64,000 nucleotides of DNA from Forficula auricularia (lineage: Eukaryota; Arthropoda; Insecta; Dermaptera; Forficulidae). Under the pieces are notes generated by a model. It was not told the DNA's origin and did no database searches. It saw nothing but the letters and a program-made list of their open reading frames with translations. The DNA lies in contig JALMQS010000729.1 in the NCBI GenBank assembly GCA_024734495.1, positions 186,001 through 250,000 of the forward strand, written 5' to 3'. The translations under genes and the position numbers were made by a program. Shown here one piece after another: positions 26,151 through 45,300 of the stretch; position 1 is the stretch's first letter, and each line of letters opens with the position of its first letter.

Positions 26151-26528
26151 AGGGGTACATACGTACGCACTGACCAATTTGGTCTCTGGGGACCACAATA
26201 TCCGGTTTGATGTCCCAAATCCGGTTTCCAACTATTAAGGGCATCGATTCCTCCCACCTAGAAGTTACAAAATAAAATTAACTTTTTTCATCTCTGAGAT
26301 ACAAGCTCTCAAAGTGTCAGGACCCAGACAGGGCATCGTAATACTTCCACATTATATTCTATGAATATAAATGAAAGTAAAAATAGGATGGGTGTCTTCT
26401 AGGAATATCACATGATAAAAATGAGAGTTCGTAAGTTTATTTAGTTCAGTTATACTATTACAACATTGTTATTTAAATTCATACTTATATATTCTTAGAA
26501 AATAAAAAAATGACTTCAAAGATGCGCT

Positions 26529-26726
26529 AAACGTACGTTTTGCTCGGTGCGACTACACGATGATCGTTCAACAATAATCGTGCAACGAGGAAAATGTACC
26601 TTACCGACAGTCGCTCGAAGGAAAACAGCTCCATAAGAAATACAAAGAAATAGTGCTCAACGATTATCGTTGCAAGATTATTGTTGAACGATCATCGTGA
26701 TAGTCGCACGAGCAAAACGTTCCTTA
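26529..26726. mobile_element. ~200-bp MITE with AACGTTTTGCTCG arms
   Basis: Left arm ACGTTTTGCTCGGTGCGACT ... GATGATCGTTCAACAATAAT is mirrored by the right arm. The inner ~80 bp is unique. GACTTCAAA-type sequence lies on both sides, so it may sit inside an older repeat. Confidence 0.75.
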
Positions 26727-27681
26727 AGAAGAATAAAAGAATTATTTTTTTGAAGTCGTATCAATCACGTGATGTCAGACGCCTACTTGAATCTTTATCT
26801 CCCATTTGAAATGTTCAGATGAATTATTTATCAATGAACTAACAAAAAAATGTTTAAAATGTTGCTATGATTTCCAATTGTTGCTTATGAACATTTTCAA
26901 TGGCAGAAAATAGTCGGCCTCTGACGTCACGCCATTGATTCGACTTCAAAAATTAATTATCTTATTCTTTTTAACGCACCTTTGGCGTCATCGAAAATAC
27001 AAAAAATATCCGAAGGCCGCCTTTATCTTCAGTCTAATATAAATATTTCACATTACCACTCATCTTTACATTGAACCGATTATAATATACCATATACGAG
27101 AGGAGTACCCAAAAAAAACTGCCTAGCTGATTTTTCTCGCTAGAGCAACTCCCTCCGAGTTCAGTACACCTAGAAGAGTCTGCGAAGTTTTTATCTGGTC
27201 GCAGTGAATTTTTTCGTAAAAGCAGTTTCACTCGCTCCTTGTTTTTTGTGATGGCCGATTTAAATGAACAGCGGCTGTGAAATTTTGTTTCCTAAATGAT
27301 GCAGAAACTGTTGTGATGTTCAACCCAGCTTACAAGGCCAGCACTATGGGAAAAACTCAACAAGTGTAGGAGTGGTTTTCTCGTTTCAAAACAAGTGCAA
27401 TTTCGATTCGTGAAAAACCTCGTTCTGGACGTTCTTCAACTTCCCGAACAATAGAAATGTCAAAAAAATTCGTGGACTCAGAACCGATGACGGTGACCGT
27501 GATGGTGAAATTATCCGCAGTGACTTAAATAGGGTCCCCAAAACCCCGCAATGCGGGGGGCCTGCGCAGTTAAGGGGACACAACACAATTTGCTACGAAA
27601 CTACGTTATATGATATGATATGGATATGAATATCTCTCAATTAAGTTACATTTTAGACATAATAATTGCAATTGCTGTACC

Positions 27682-27847
27682 TGAGGGGTGAACCGCGATT
27701 GGAATTAGGTGTACACCGACTTTGGAATTATTTGGAATTACTTTGGAATTCATTAGATAATCTATTGTATTCTATTGTCTTCTACTTGGAAATGAAACTG
27801 CAAGTGGAAGTAGGTGTACACGATTTTAGGTCGCGGTTTTCCCCTCA
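27682..27847. mobile_element. hAT MITE family A, copy 2
   Basis: TGAGGGGTGAACCGCGA ... TTTTCCCCTCA, flanked by the exact 8-bp repeat GCTGTACC (27674-27681 and 27848-27855). The second hAT relic has the unoccupied site at about 58955 (GTTGTACTCAAAT), which shows the insertion directly. Confidence 0.92.
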
Positions 27848-28009
27848 GCTGTACCCAAATAATAATATGTTTAGTTTACTACTGCTGCCAATTATACTTA
27901 AATAAAAAAAAATATTCGACTATCTAAATATCTAAATTTTCCGATACAATTAATTAATGCGGTATATTTTCTTAAAAATGACATTAATGCCAATACAACT
28001 ATACAGGAA

Positions 28010-28291
28010 ATGACATATATTATTTTAATCGATTATTCCTTTATAGAAAGTGATTTATGTGAAGTTTGCACTGCCTTATTACTATTTTTAAGTCCTGTCA
28101 CTGTGGCTACAGCAGAAAGATCCTTCAGCAAATTAAAAATAATTAAATTATATCTTAGAAACAGCATGAATCAAGATAGATTAAGTAATCTCGCTCTTTT
28201 GGCAATAGAACATCATAGAGCAGAAAATTTAAATTTAAAAACTCCTATAACAAATTTTGCTAATAAAAAAGCTCGAAGAACTGATATTTAA
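28010..28291 (+). pseudogene. hAT transposase C-terminal dimerisation fragment
   Basis: The 93-residue frame includes ATAERSFSKLKIIKLYLRNS and LSNLALLAIEHH, the hAT C-terminal dimerisation motif seen in ZMYM-type/hAT proteins of insects. The catalytic domain is absent, so this is a remnant. Nearly the same fragment occurs at 59165-59397. Confidence 0.88.
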
Positions 28292-28884
28292 TTTAATTTT
28301 ATATTAATGAGGTTTATTATATATTTTTGTTATTTTTTACGTTTAAGAATTATAAAAAATATTCTACTTATTACTTTTTTCCTTGTACATAATCATTGAA
28401 TTTTCAAAAGTTTATCGGGGCCTACATTTTGTTTTACGGGGGGGGGGGGGGGGCACCAAATCCTAGTTTCGCCACTGGTTATTCGGTCTATCTTGGAGCT
28501 CGATTCAGCGAATTTTAACGGAAGATTTAGAAATGAGAAGGATCACTATGAAATTTGTCCCTCAGGTTTTGACTGACCAGCAAAAAGAGCGTCGAGTGGA
28601 AACTTGGCGGGCTTTGAAAGAACATCCCTGAAGCGTCCTAGACTTGGTGCGACTTCTTTTTGTTTCCTCGAAGGAAGAATGATATGAAAAGACATCGATT
28701 TGACGACGTAGAAGAAGTGAAGAAAAAACGAGGGGATGGGGGGGGGGGGGGGGGGCTGTTAGCCATCAAAACAGATGCGTTTGAAATATGTTTCTAAGAA
28801 TGGAATCACAGATTGGGCAAATGCGTCAAGTGTAATAATAGAGAGTACTTTGGTTGTTTTATAAAAAAAAAATTGAATACATAG

Positions 28885-29216
28885 TTAATTGAATGTAATG
28901 GAAGGCAACCCAGAGGTAGCGAGGAAATAAAAAATTAACACATATCAAATAAGGTGTAATTTATTGGAATCTTTCCTCCTTTCCTTTCAAACCGACGTTT
29001 CGGAGGATTTTCCCTCCTTCTTCAGTGTTTCAGAGAAGAAGGAGGGAAAAATCCTCCGAAACGTCGGTTTGAAAGGAAAGGAGGAAGGATTCCAATAAAT
29101 TACACCTTATTTGATATGTGTTAATTTTTCTTTCCTCACTCCCTCTGGGCTGCCATCCATTACATTCAATTAAAATTTCTACCAGTCCGTCTCTCTCCAG
29201 AGAAAATTTCTTTGCA
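28885..29216. mobile_element. Hairpin element with hammerhead-like core, 13-bp TSD
   Basis: Long arms (about 28885-29020 and 29030-29176) are inverse copies. On the minus strand the left arm has CTGAAGA, A, GGAGG, loop, CCTCC, GAAACGTCGG; the right-arm core is altered. The tail ACCAGTCCGTCTCTCTC follows. Flanks ATTGAATACATAG and ATTAAATACATAG (12 of 13) are the target duplication. It sits inside mariner. Confidence 0.85.
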
Positions 29217-29394
29217 ATTAAATACATAGCTTTAAAAAAAATTGCGTTTTTGGGGCCCCCTCGTATATAATGGGACCGCCGTTCGAAGTGTTACCAATTA
29301 AAAATTCTGTAATTTTGTCAATTTTTATTTAAAAACTTCAGTATATCGTAAAAACATTTCTAATTTTAAGAAAAATATGTTATTATTCGATGTA

Positions 29395-29800
29395 GCCACC
29401 TTTAGCGCGGATAATATCATCGAGTCTGTCCGGGAAGGCTTCACACGCGAATGTGGTCTGATGATTTTTGCGAAGAGCAATCTCTAAGGCGTTGACCGTC
29501 GGATATTTTTTAGTTGATACTTTGGCCTCAAGAATGGACCATATGGAAAAATCCATTGGGTTTAAGTCCGGAGAATACGGTGGCCACTGTTGTGAAGAAA
29601 TGAAGCTGGAAACTTTTCTAGTAAAAAACTTTGGGTTTCATGGGCTTTATGGGATGGTGTCGAGTCTTGTTGAAACGTCCAATGGTTTCTACCGAATTGT
29701 TTATGTGCCTGCTTATGTGCCCAAGGTAACAAAGCATCGTTTAAAATCTTTTCACGGTAGATGGTAACACTTCGAGCGCCGAACCGTGTATTAATGTTAA
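29395..29800 (-). pseudogene. Mariner-family transposase C-terminal relic
   Basis: The minus strand reads WTFQQDSTPSHKAHETQSF (second catalytic Asp), then after a frameshift near 29580 PDLNPMDFSIWSILEAKVS (third Asp) and a terminal LDDIIRAKGGYIE-stop. Roughly 37 residues separate the two Asp, suggesting a DD37D-type mariner relative. The N-terminal part is missing. Confidence 0.88.
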
Positions 29801-30434
29801 TGATGCATTTTAATATTAAAAAAATAATACTTGGTACTAAAATCAAAAAGAAAAGGATATGGTTAATGAGGCTTGATTAAAAAAATAGTTTTATTATATA
29901 TGTATGTATATATATATGTATATATATTTCTGATTTATTACATTCATGATACATGATAAAATATTGAAAGATATTTATTTTAGGCCAAAAAAGTTAATAG
30001 GATTTATTTTAATTTGATCTATGTCTCACTCCACCTAATTTGGAAATTATATATAGTAATATACATATATAAATTTATTTATTAAGGGAAATAGAGAGAT
30101 AGATATAGAAAGACAAAAATTAGAGGAGATGAATATATAGTAAATGGCCATTTTGATTTCCTTTATCCATTAATATTCCATTTAACTTGACGCATAGTCA
30201 AGTTATTCCCATTTCATTTTTTAATATAAAAAAGGAGTGATGATATGTCGAAGAATCGGTAAGTCAGCCAAGAAAAATTCCTTTCTTCAACTAATTATTC
30301 TAATCAGACTTTAGGATATGATCATTAATCATAGAGATTAATTAAATATGTAAAATTAATAGAGTCAAAATATCAATTTTATTTTAATTTTTTTTATATA
30401 AAAATCGATTTTAAAATGTCTCATTTCTTTCCAG
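29800..30434. other. AT-rich sequence before the candidate tail exon
   Basis: AT-rich with a TATATG run at 29895-29930. Nothing else recognised, apart from a strong polypyrimidine tract and CAG at its end. Confidence 0.4.
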
Positions 30435-30514
30435 GCCGGCTGTTCATGGATGGACAGATCGGCGGGAACTTTTCTTGCCACACCACGTTAGTTCAGAGTG
30501 TAAAAATTGAGTAA
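30435..30514 (+). CDS. put: Candidate C-terminal exon of the type II receptor
   Basis: The acceptor CTCATTTCTTTCCAG precedes 77 bases of about 50% GC in a ~28% GC neighbourhood, followed by TAA at 30512-30514. Joined to the donor at 16561, the split codon becomes GGC and the frame reads GRLFMDGQIGG and NFSCHTTLVQSVKIE before the stop. Phase and frame both fit the extension after the receptor TAG. The next gene ends 61 bases away on the other strand. This may be a real alternative tail of the receptor; it is not proven, and an unrelated plus-strand gene is possible. Confidence 0.5.
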
Positions 30515-30575
30515 AAAATAACCGGATCTCTTTTATAGAAGTTTGAAGTTGTAAAGGGTTTTTGTAACTTTGGAT

Positions 30576-38455
<7,880 letters not shown>

Positions 38456-38523
38456 TTCGCTTTTAAAAACAATATATTTATTTTTAAAATAAGCTGACGT
38501 GTTCTGATGTGGCCACCCACTTG

Positions 38524-39121
38524 ACTTTACCATACAACCTAGCCCCTCACTTACATTAATATTTAATAAAATTATTTATAATCATGTAGGGGAGGGGGAT
38601 TAGTTTTTGCATTTTTAGACTCCTAGGGGCACACTGATTATGTATACAAAATTTGGTTGAGTTTGATAAATGGCCAAGATTTTCATTTTTTGACCCCCTC
38701 CCCCCATTTTGGGCGGTTAGTTTTTGTATTTTTAGACTTCTGGGGACCCACTGATTATGTATACAAAATTTGGTTGAGTTTGGTCAATGGCCAAGATTTT
38801 CATTTTTTGACCCCCCCCCAATTTTGGGCGGTTAGATTTTGAATTTTTAGACTTCAGGGGGTCTACTGATTATGTATACGAAATTTGGTTGAGTTTGCCC
38901 AAACGACTTAGATTTTTAATTTTTAACCCCCTCCCCTCAAGCCCCCTTAATTTTGGGTCGATATGCACCAAAATCTAATCAGCTCTTAATCTCAATGGAC
39001 CAAAACTACGTATGAAATTTGATTTCGATATTCACACTAGTTTTTGAGCTAGCTCGTCCACAAAAATTTGGTAACGCACAGACTAACTAACTATTGTAGA
39101 GCATACCCTGTATGGTAAAGT
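38524..39121 (-). mobile_element. ACTTTACCATAC-ended element, copy 2 (inverted)
   Basis: ACTTTACCATAC at 38524 and GTATGGTAAAGT at 39110-39121. It holds at least three ~112-nt modules. It begins just upstream of the ERICH2-like start codon (38455), in its presumed promoter region. Confidence 0.8.
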
Positions 39122-39989
39122 AAAAAACGATCATGTGAGAGAACTTTTCTTCTGCGTCTAGGGTACCGTGCAACAATCTCTAACAGTGGGACAGTGGGGG
39201 ATTCCTGGTTGACTGGTGGTAACGGGGCAGATATGAATAATTTTTCGTTCCCGAGTGATCCCCACCCGGAAAAGAAATTCATTGGGACCGGTCCATTAAA
39301 ATTATCCAGGGCGGAATCCACCAATCCGCTACTGAACTTTATGTGCATTATAAAATGAATAACGGACTATTGGGGCGCCTAAGTAAAAATTACAAGAAAA
39401 CATATTAGTAGAAATTTAAAGTTCCTTTTCAACGCTGACCAATTGATGGGGTGAGCGAAATTATTTTTCATAAATTTTTTACATCTGTCATCTAAACAGA
39501 TTATTTTATTAGATCTTTAGGAAAGTAATTTCGTTTTTTTTTTTTTTTTGGGGTAAAATGAAAGATGATTTTCTTATAGTGTATAAATATTTTATTAAAT
39601 TATATATTCCCCATTTTGGTCCAATACCTTTTGTCATTTTCTGGCAGTAGCATTATTCTAAGTTCAAAAAAATTTTGATTCTTGCTGGCAAAAAACTGAT
39701 CTAATGCATTTTTGACATCTTCATTTAAAGTAATGGTTTTGCCGTCTAAAATTTTTTGTCATTGTATATGTATTTTACTTTAGAACTTTTACTTTTTAGT
39801 GTTCCGTACAACGGACAGACCGTACGGGTCCCTATTGGTGTTGCCAGAATGTCTGTCTTTCTGTCAGACAGAGCAATTTAGCTCGTAAACTAAATAAGGT
39901 AAAAACTTGAAATTTACAAATAATATGTATTTATTTTCCAACAAATCAAAAATCGTATTAAAATTTTAATCGAATGATTATTTTGGGAA
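39122..39989. other. Mixed repeat remnants upstream of ERICH2-like
   Basis: 39130-39350 is GC-richer and open on the minus strand, without a recognised family. Near 39800 the phrase GTTCCGTACAACGGACAGAC and a CTGTCTTTCTGTC run look like an insect dispersed repeat. Confidence 0.35.
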
Positions 39990-40255
39990 GGATTAAATTT
40001 TACAAACGCATTCGTCAATTTGTTTGTCCCCATGACTTCTAGAGACGGGAATTCTCTTCCTCTGACCCTCTTCCCACTTCCCAGCAACATATAACCTTCA
40101 GTCTGTCAAGACCTGCATCCACAGATACCTTCGACTCCGATCCAATCCCTAAATCTCTTCTTATTTTCACGATACATGGGTCCACGACGGACTACAGAAT
40201 TTGTACATTTTTGGTGCAACTTCTTCTTGTATCAATATCATTATAAAAGAAAAAA
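39990..40255 (+). mobile_element. LINE 3' end, truncated
   Basis: CCCCATGACTTCTAGAGACG and the 3' UTR (TTGGTGCAACTTCTTCTTGT) match the copy at 1082; the frame is broken by a small duplication near 40065. Confidence 0.8.
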
Positions 40256-40682
40256 AATGTGTGGTAAAGTAATAAACTAAAATATGTTTTTATTATAAAT
40301 TGTGAGGTAACCCTGTAAAGATTTGTTTAATTTTTTAGAAGTTTTTACGACTTAAAATACCATGTATGATTGCTCTAAAGAGGTCGATTTTAACTGATTT
40401 TTGTACCAGCACAATTTCAATCTCAAGCCTAAATTAACCACGCCTCCCTTAATTCCAAACAAGATGTAATTTAAGCCTATTAACAATACGTATATACAAT
40501 TTGATTAGGAAGCCGATTTTGAAAAAATCCTCATTCTTTTTCCTAATCAACTCCCCTCCAGCCCCCTTAATTTCAATCGTAATTGGTGGAAAAGTGAAAA
40601 CTTTTTCAAGAATCGAAACGCTCTCAAACTAGAGCCGCACTAGTAATAAATAAAAAACTTAATTAAAAATTGTTTATTTATA

Positions 40683-41600
40683 CCTATTAGGGGCAGTCCA
40701 TAAATTACGTCACACGAATTTCAAGATTTTTAGACCCCCCTTTCCCTGTGTCACATTCTGTCACATTTTCATTGAGCCCCCCTGAATTGTGACATGTGTG
40801 TTTTTGCTAAAAATTGCTTGCTTACAATTTTTTGTCTAGATTTATTTTACCAACACTTTCATCAGGTTGTAATAATAATAATCTGAAATCTAAAAAATAT
40901 AACAAAAACGACGCTTGAAATGGTTCATAAGAAATTCACAATGAGGCAATCACCACCCAGGTGAGACAGATGAATCGTCCTCGCAGCAAAAATAAATTAA
41001 AAACTTTTTGTTACAAAATTTTTTCTCTTTATTCCTTAGATCACATGATATTACAGAAACATGTATTTGAAAAAATTTTTATATTTAAATTTATTTATTT
41101 TCTTAGAAAGACGGACTGGTAAGCGAAATAAGTAGGTTTTAATGAAAGGCAGTCCAAATTATTTAAATTTTTTATTCAAATACCGACGTTTCGGAGAGCT
41201 TTTCTCTCCTTCTTCAGGGTAATGATTAGTTATTGATGGGTGAGTATAGCTCGGCTCCCATTTGTCTCTCTTTTCAGTGATAACTATTGACTAAGTACAC
41301 TTATGATATAATGGTCAAAAGTATTGTAATTTTGTTGTTATCACTGAAAAGAGAGACAAATGGGAGCCGAGTTATACTCACCCATCAATAACTATTCATT
41401 ACCATGAAGAAGGAGAGAAAAGGTCTCCGAAACGTCGCTATTTGAATAAAATATTTAAATAATTTGGACTGCCTTTCATTAAAACCTACTTCTTTTTTAT
41501 ATTTTTTAATTTGACTTTTGTGACCCACAATCAATTTTTAAGATCCCCGGGCCCCCCTGTTCCATTTTGTTACAAATCTAAGATTCCACCCCCCCCCCTT
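40683..41600. repeat. Repeat starting GGGGCAGTCCATAAATTACG, split by a hairpin
   Basis: The start resembles a terminus common in insect repeats. The part at 41515-41600 (TGACTTTTGTGACCCACAAT, C tract) looks like its continuation after the hairpin element 41097-41495. Confidence 0.5.
41097..41495. mobile_element. Hairpin element with two hammerhead-like cores
   Basis: The tail (inverse of ACCAGTCCGTCT) is at 41112-41123. Arms 41129-41300 and 41335-41495 are inverse. Minus-strand core at 41185-41218: CTGAAGA, A, GGAGAG, AAAA, CTCTCC, GAAAC, GTCGG. Plus-strand core in the right arm near 41403-41438 has ATGAAGA in place of CTGAAGA. Confidence 0.8.
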
Positions 41601-42004
41601 ACCTTCTAAAACTAGAAAGCCCAAAATCTAATCTGTTCTCCGCATTGGAAATAAAAACATATTGGCCATGTTTCAAAAATTTTAAAGCGCAATAAGGATT
41701 TTTTTGCGTGAGTTCAATACTAGGGCCTCCTGGCAGTTAGACTCTCTCCTGAGCCTTCCGAGTAATAAAATGTAAAGAAAAGATTGATAACTAAATAATG
41801 AATTAAAAAATATCATTTGAGCCGATTTTTAGAAATGATAAAAAAACGAAAAGACATCTAAGAGTAAAGGCGTAGTATATCAGGTTCTTTTTATTTAAAT
41901 CAAAATCTTGAGATGAGTATTTTCTTCTAGCGAATAGATAGACTAGAAGAAGTACCTTCGAGATTTTGATTGAAATCGAAGAATAGGAAGTACCCTTTGA
42001 TTTT

Positions 42005-42557
42005 ACTTTACCATACAGGCAGGGTATGGTCAAGTATTGTAATCGTGCATGAAAAAAGTGGTTTTTTGCTTCTTTTTTTCGAAATATCTAAAAAACGGCT
42101 GAAACTATTTTGATTACAAAAATTGGGCGAAACCATGGCATTTCGGTCTACAAAAAAGCCCTAATAAGTGAACATCGAAAAAATTATATTTTTTGAGATA
42201 ATAATTGTTTTGTCAACATGTCTGTTAGTCTGTCAGTTAGTCTGTGCGTTACCAAATTCTTTTGGACGAGCTAGCTCAAAAACTAGTATGAATATCAAAA
42301 CCAAATTTCACACGTAGTTTTTGTGCATTGAGATTAACAGCTGAGTAGATTTTGGTGCATATCGACCCAAAATTAAGGGGGATGGAGGGGGGTCAAAAAA
42401 TGAAAATCTAGGCTCTAGTACCAAACTCAACCAAATTTTGTATACATAATCAGTGGGCCCCAGAAGTCTAAAAATGCAAAAACTACCCCCCTACATAATT
42501 ATAAATAATTTTATTAAATATTAAATATAAGTGAGGCGCCAAGTTGTATGGTAAAGT
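42005..42557 (+). mobile_element. ACTTTACCATAC-ended element, copy 3
   Basis: ACTTTACCATACAGGCAGGG at the start, GTATGGTAAAGT at 42546-42557. One ~112-nt module only, against nearly three in copies 1 and 2. Confidence 0.82.
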
Positions 42558-42895
42558 CAAGTGGATGGCCTCATCAGAACGTGGCAGTTTATTTAAACGT
42601 GTTTTGTTGTATTGCTGTTGCAATTTCTAACAAGGCAAATTATAAGTGGTACACACGCCAGGAAATTTAAAATTGCCGAACAAACATATGGCATTATTTC
42701 ATTGAAATATCGCTTGAACATCTATTAAATAACGGAATTTGCTAAAGAAAAGCCAATGTTATTCGTTTTTAGCTAACAAAAATACATCAAAAATTTTAAA
42801 TTTGTTTTAAAATATATGGGGGGAATGGGGGATGGGGGGTAAACTCTTAAACTTCTACCAAAATTTCTTTTTGAAGAATATTATTCGAGGGGTGA

Positions 42896-43051
42896 ACCGC
42901 GATTGGAATTAGGTTTACACCGTCTTTGGAATTATTTGGAATTACTTTGGAATTCATTAGATAATCTATTGTCATCTATTGTCTTCTACTTGGAAAAGAA
43001 AGTGGAATTGGAAGTAGGTGTACACGATTTTAGGTCGCGGTTCACCCCTCG
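42896..43051. mobile_element. hAT MITE family A, copy 3
   Basis: CGAGGGGTGAACCGCGA ... TCGCGGTTCACCCCTCG, perfect ends, with ATATTATT on both sides (42888-42895, 43052-43059). Confidence 0.92.
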
Positions 43052-43439
43052 ATATTATTTTATTTAGAAAGAATTCATTATTTAAACAAAATTTAAATAT
43101 ACACTAAAGGTAATAAATAAGTATACAAATTCATAAATTATTTGGTCAAAGATTTATTCTATTTCTTCTTATTCTAGAATAAATAATTAATTTTTAAACG
43201 ATTTTTAAAAAATAGTTATTTTTTAATGAAAGTCCATTAATTTTGATACTTAAAAAATCATATTTTATATTGTATACATGTATAAAAGATATGGATCACC
43301 TTTTGATTTTTTGTTTACATTTAATTTTAAAAAAGTAAGAATGATTTTTTATATTAGGTATATGTAAAAAAAATCATTATTATAAAAGGGTTAAAAATAA
43401 TTAAATGGAATTTTTTCTATTCTTTACCTGTAAATTTGA

Positions 43440-43740
43440 AAATATTATAGATGTTGATCTGGACCAGGGAGGCTGTGCGTGGCTACATCGTCTTTAAAGT
43501 TAGAAAATCGAAAATTTCCTTCTCAACTATTAGAGTTGAAATTCCTCAAATTTATTGTTTGTATTATTACTAAAAACACTAAATACTCACTCAATGAGTG
43601 AGGGCATAAGCTTGTTTTAATGGGCTCGCTTCACGGCTGCCTGGACGTTCAACGACGCAATTGCTGTTTGAGTGGGCAGACAATCAATACACGGAACGTT
43701 GGCGCCGGGGTTTGTTCTTCTTTAAATTTTAGATTTATTT
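43440..43740. other. GC-richer unique stretch between two divergent genes
   Basis: A locally GC-rich segment with GAACGTTGGCGCCGGGG and GCGTGGCTACATCG lies between the divergent ERICH2-like and MLX genes and matches none of the repeats here. It may hold a promoter or 5' UTR exon; no direct signal proves this. Confidence 0.3.
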
Positions 43741-43874
43741 CGCTTCTATCAAAATTTATATAATATAAAAATTGACAATCTTAAAAAAAAGTTTCTCATT
43801 TTTAAAAAGAAATTTTATTTTTTATCATGAATCTTTTATTCTGTTTTGAGAAAATATTTAGATATTCTTCAATA

Positions 43875-44054
43875 TTGAAGGAGACAATAAAAGAGTGTGT
43901 CTTCTGCTGGAATTATAAATTTTATTTATTTATAACGAGACTATAGTTTCGTTATAAATAAATAAAATTTATAATTCCAGCAGAAGACACACTCTTTTAT
44001 TGTCTCCTTCAATATATAAAAATTCTGCTACTCTCGGCAAAAACTTTCAATTTA
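43875..44054. mobile_element. Hairpin element, 180 bp, perfect 13-bp TSD
   Basis: Arms with GAGACAATAAAAGAGTGTGT and inverse meet at a centre CGAGACTATAGTTTCG. The unique tail on the right contains CTGCTACTCTCGGC. ATATTCTTCAATA flanks both ends (43862-43874, 44055-44067). The centre keeps the minus-strand GAAACTATAGTC of the hammerhead-like core but the CTGATGA/stem II half is gone. Confidence 0.88.
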
Positions 44055-44171
44055 ATATTCTTCAATAGTTTATTTTATTTATTTATTTATCTATTTAAAT
44101 TTAAATATATTTACATACATATTTATTACATTATACTACATAATTACAATTAAGTTCTTCTAACTTAACTT

Positions 44172-45300
44172 CTAATGTCTATGTAACATTTTCCAATTAT
44201 CACTAATATATGTTTCCTTAATTTTATCTATATATATAAAATTAAGGTTTTGTCTGTACATTGCTCCAAATCACGCCAAATTTTGGTTGCACATGTTTCA
44301 AGCAAAGCTATGAACGAAAACACCCTCAACAAAATTCCTCTCTGTCTGTATGTATGTATGTATGTCTGTATGTTTCCGTGGTTTCCGCGAAAAGTTGCTC
44401 ACGATTCACTTAAAAACGACTGAAGGGATTATTATGAAATTTTATATTTGCATCAGATGTCTTCTAACTCACGTTTATAGCTATATAATGTTTTGATATT
44501 TTGACCCCAAAAGTGGGTTGGGGGGGGGGGCTCACGAATGAAAATGATTAAATAACTCCTAAACTATTAACTCTACGGCAAATTTTATTATGAACAACGT
44601 TGTAGGGGATGTGATTTCTGACAACTTTTGCTTAAAAAAATTCCCCCCAAAAACCACCCAAAAAAAGGTGGGGGGGGTCAAAATATGAAAATTCTTGCTC
44701 TTGTACCAAACTCAACCAGATTTTATATACATAATCTGTGGGTCACTAGAAGGCTAGAAATGCAAAAACTAACCACCCAAAATGGGGGGGGTCAAAAAAT
44801 GAAAATTATGGGTGGAGTGGGGGGTTCAGGTGAGGGTCCAGAGGCGGGGTGGGGGCGGGGGTTGGCAACGGGTGCGGGGGGTCCAGGGGCGTGTCCCCTG
44901 GCTAGCAAGAGGGTCGACGAAGGCGGGCCTTGCAGCTAGTTTTAAATAAAGTTAAATTATTTGAATTTTTTACATCAGAGGGCAGAGAATTGAATTCCTC
45001 AAGCCCTCTAAAATACAGTGAGTTGTTCGTCAATTCTCTATTTATCTTATGTACATATATCCTATCATTATACCTGGTATATTGTTCATGCATTTCATTT
45101 ACTATTGTAAATTCTAAATACTGTGGTAATTCCCTGTGATACAATTTGTAGACAACGCTTATTGTTTGTAAGTACAGGAAATCACTTACATTCAAAAAAC
45201 CTAGGCATTCCAGCATGGTTCTAATTGATGTATTTCTATCACATTTCAAAATAGTTCTCATACACTTATTTTGTAGTAACTGGAGTTCATTTATATGGTA
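44172..45300 (-). pseudogene. LINE reverse transcriptase C-terminus, split by a Helitron
   Basis: From 45261 downward the minus strand reads RTILKCDRNTSIRTMLECLG and later YFRGLEEFNSLPSDVKNSNN, then LTLFK, a jockey/CR1-type C-terminus. The Helitron-like element 44227-44939 interrupts at LTLFK; beyond it, at about 44220-44172, KETYISDNWKMLHRH-stop continues the frame family. This is a different LINE from the one at 14095. Confidence 0.82.
44227..44939 (+). mobile_element. Non-autonomous Helitron-like element, copy 1
   Basis: Begins TCTATATATATAAAATTAAG after an A and ends GGCGGGCCTTGCAGCTAG before a T: 5' TC, 3' CTAG and A/T flanks are Helitron rules. A GC-rich hairpin precedes the CTAG, clearer in copy 2 (GGCCGCC/GGCGGGCC). 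It lacks inverted ends and Rep/helicase. Inside are 1.5 units of the ~112-nt module. Confidence 0.82.

Larger units (their letters stand above)
27518..28477 (+). mobile_element. hAT element relic, copy 1
   Basis: Starts CAGTGACTTAAATAGGG and ends CCTAGTTTCGCCACTG, inside mariner. Flanks ATTATCCG and GTTATTCG are a plausible decayed 8-bp duplication. It carries the C-terminal dimerisation fragment (next entry) and itself received a MITE at 27682. Confidence 0.85.
27095..29265 (+). mobile_element. Mariner element broken by later insertions
   Basis: Ends TACGAGAGGAGTACCC and (inverse) TACGAGGGGGCCCC lie next to TA, as in mariner. Plus-strand remnants of the transposase appear in three blocks: the N-terminal helix-turn-helix end (FSRFKTSAISIREKPRSGRS, about 27383-27440), LEMRRITMKFVPQVLTDQQK (about 28525-28600), and DFFLFPRRKNDMKRHRFDDV (about 28650-28710). 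Stops, frameshifts and an internal deletion of the catalytic centre make it dead. A hAT relic (27518-28477) and a hairpin element (28885-29216) are inserted in it. Confidence 0.88.

Noticed and set aside
39091..39348. 85-residue minus-strand ORF with LDNFNGPVPMNFFSGWG
   Set aside because: It is somewhat GC-rich and not clearly random, but it runs into an element end, has no recognisable motif and no splice partner.
44628..44939. 103-residue Gly-rich plus-strand ORF
   Set aside because: It is low-complexity G-rich Helitron sequence ending exactly at the element border.
44930..45139. Plus-strand ORF over the LINE fragment
   Set aside because: It is the complement of the minus-strand reverse transcriptase C-terminus, which has the family motif.
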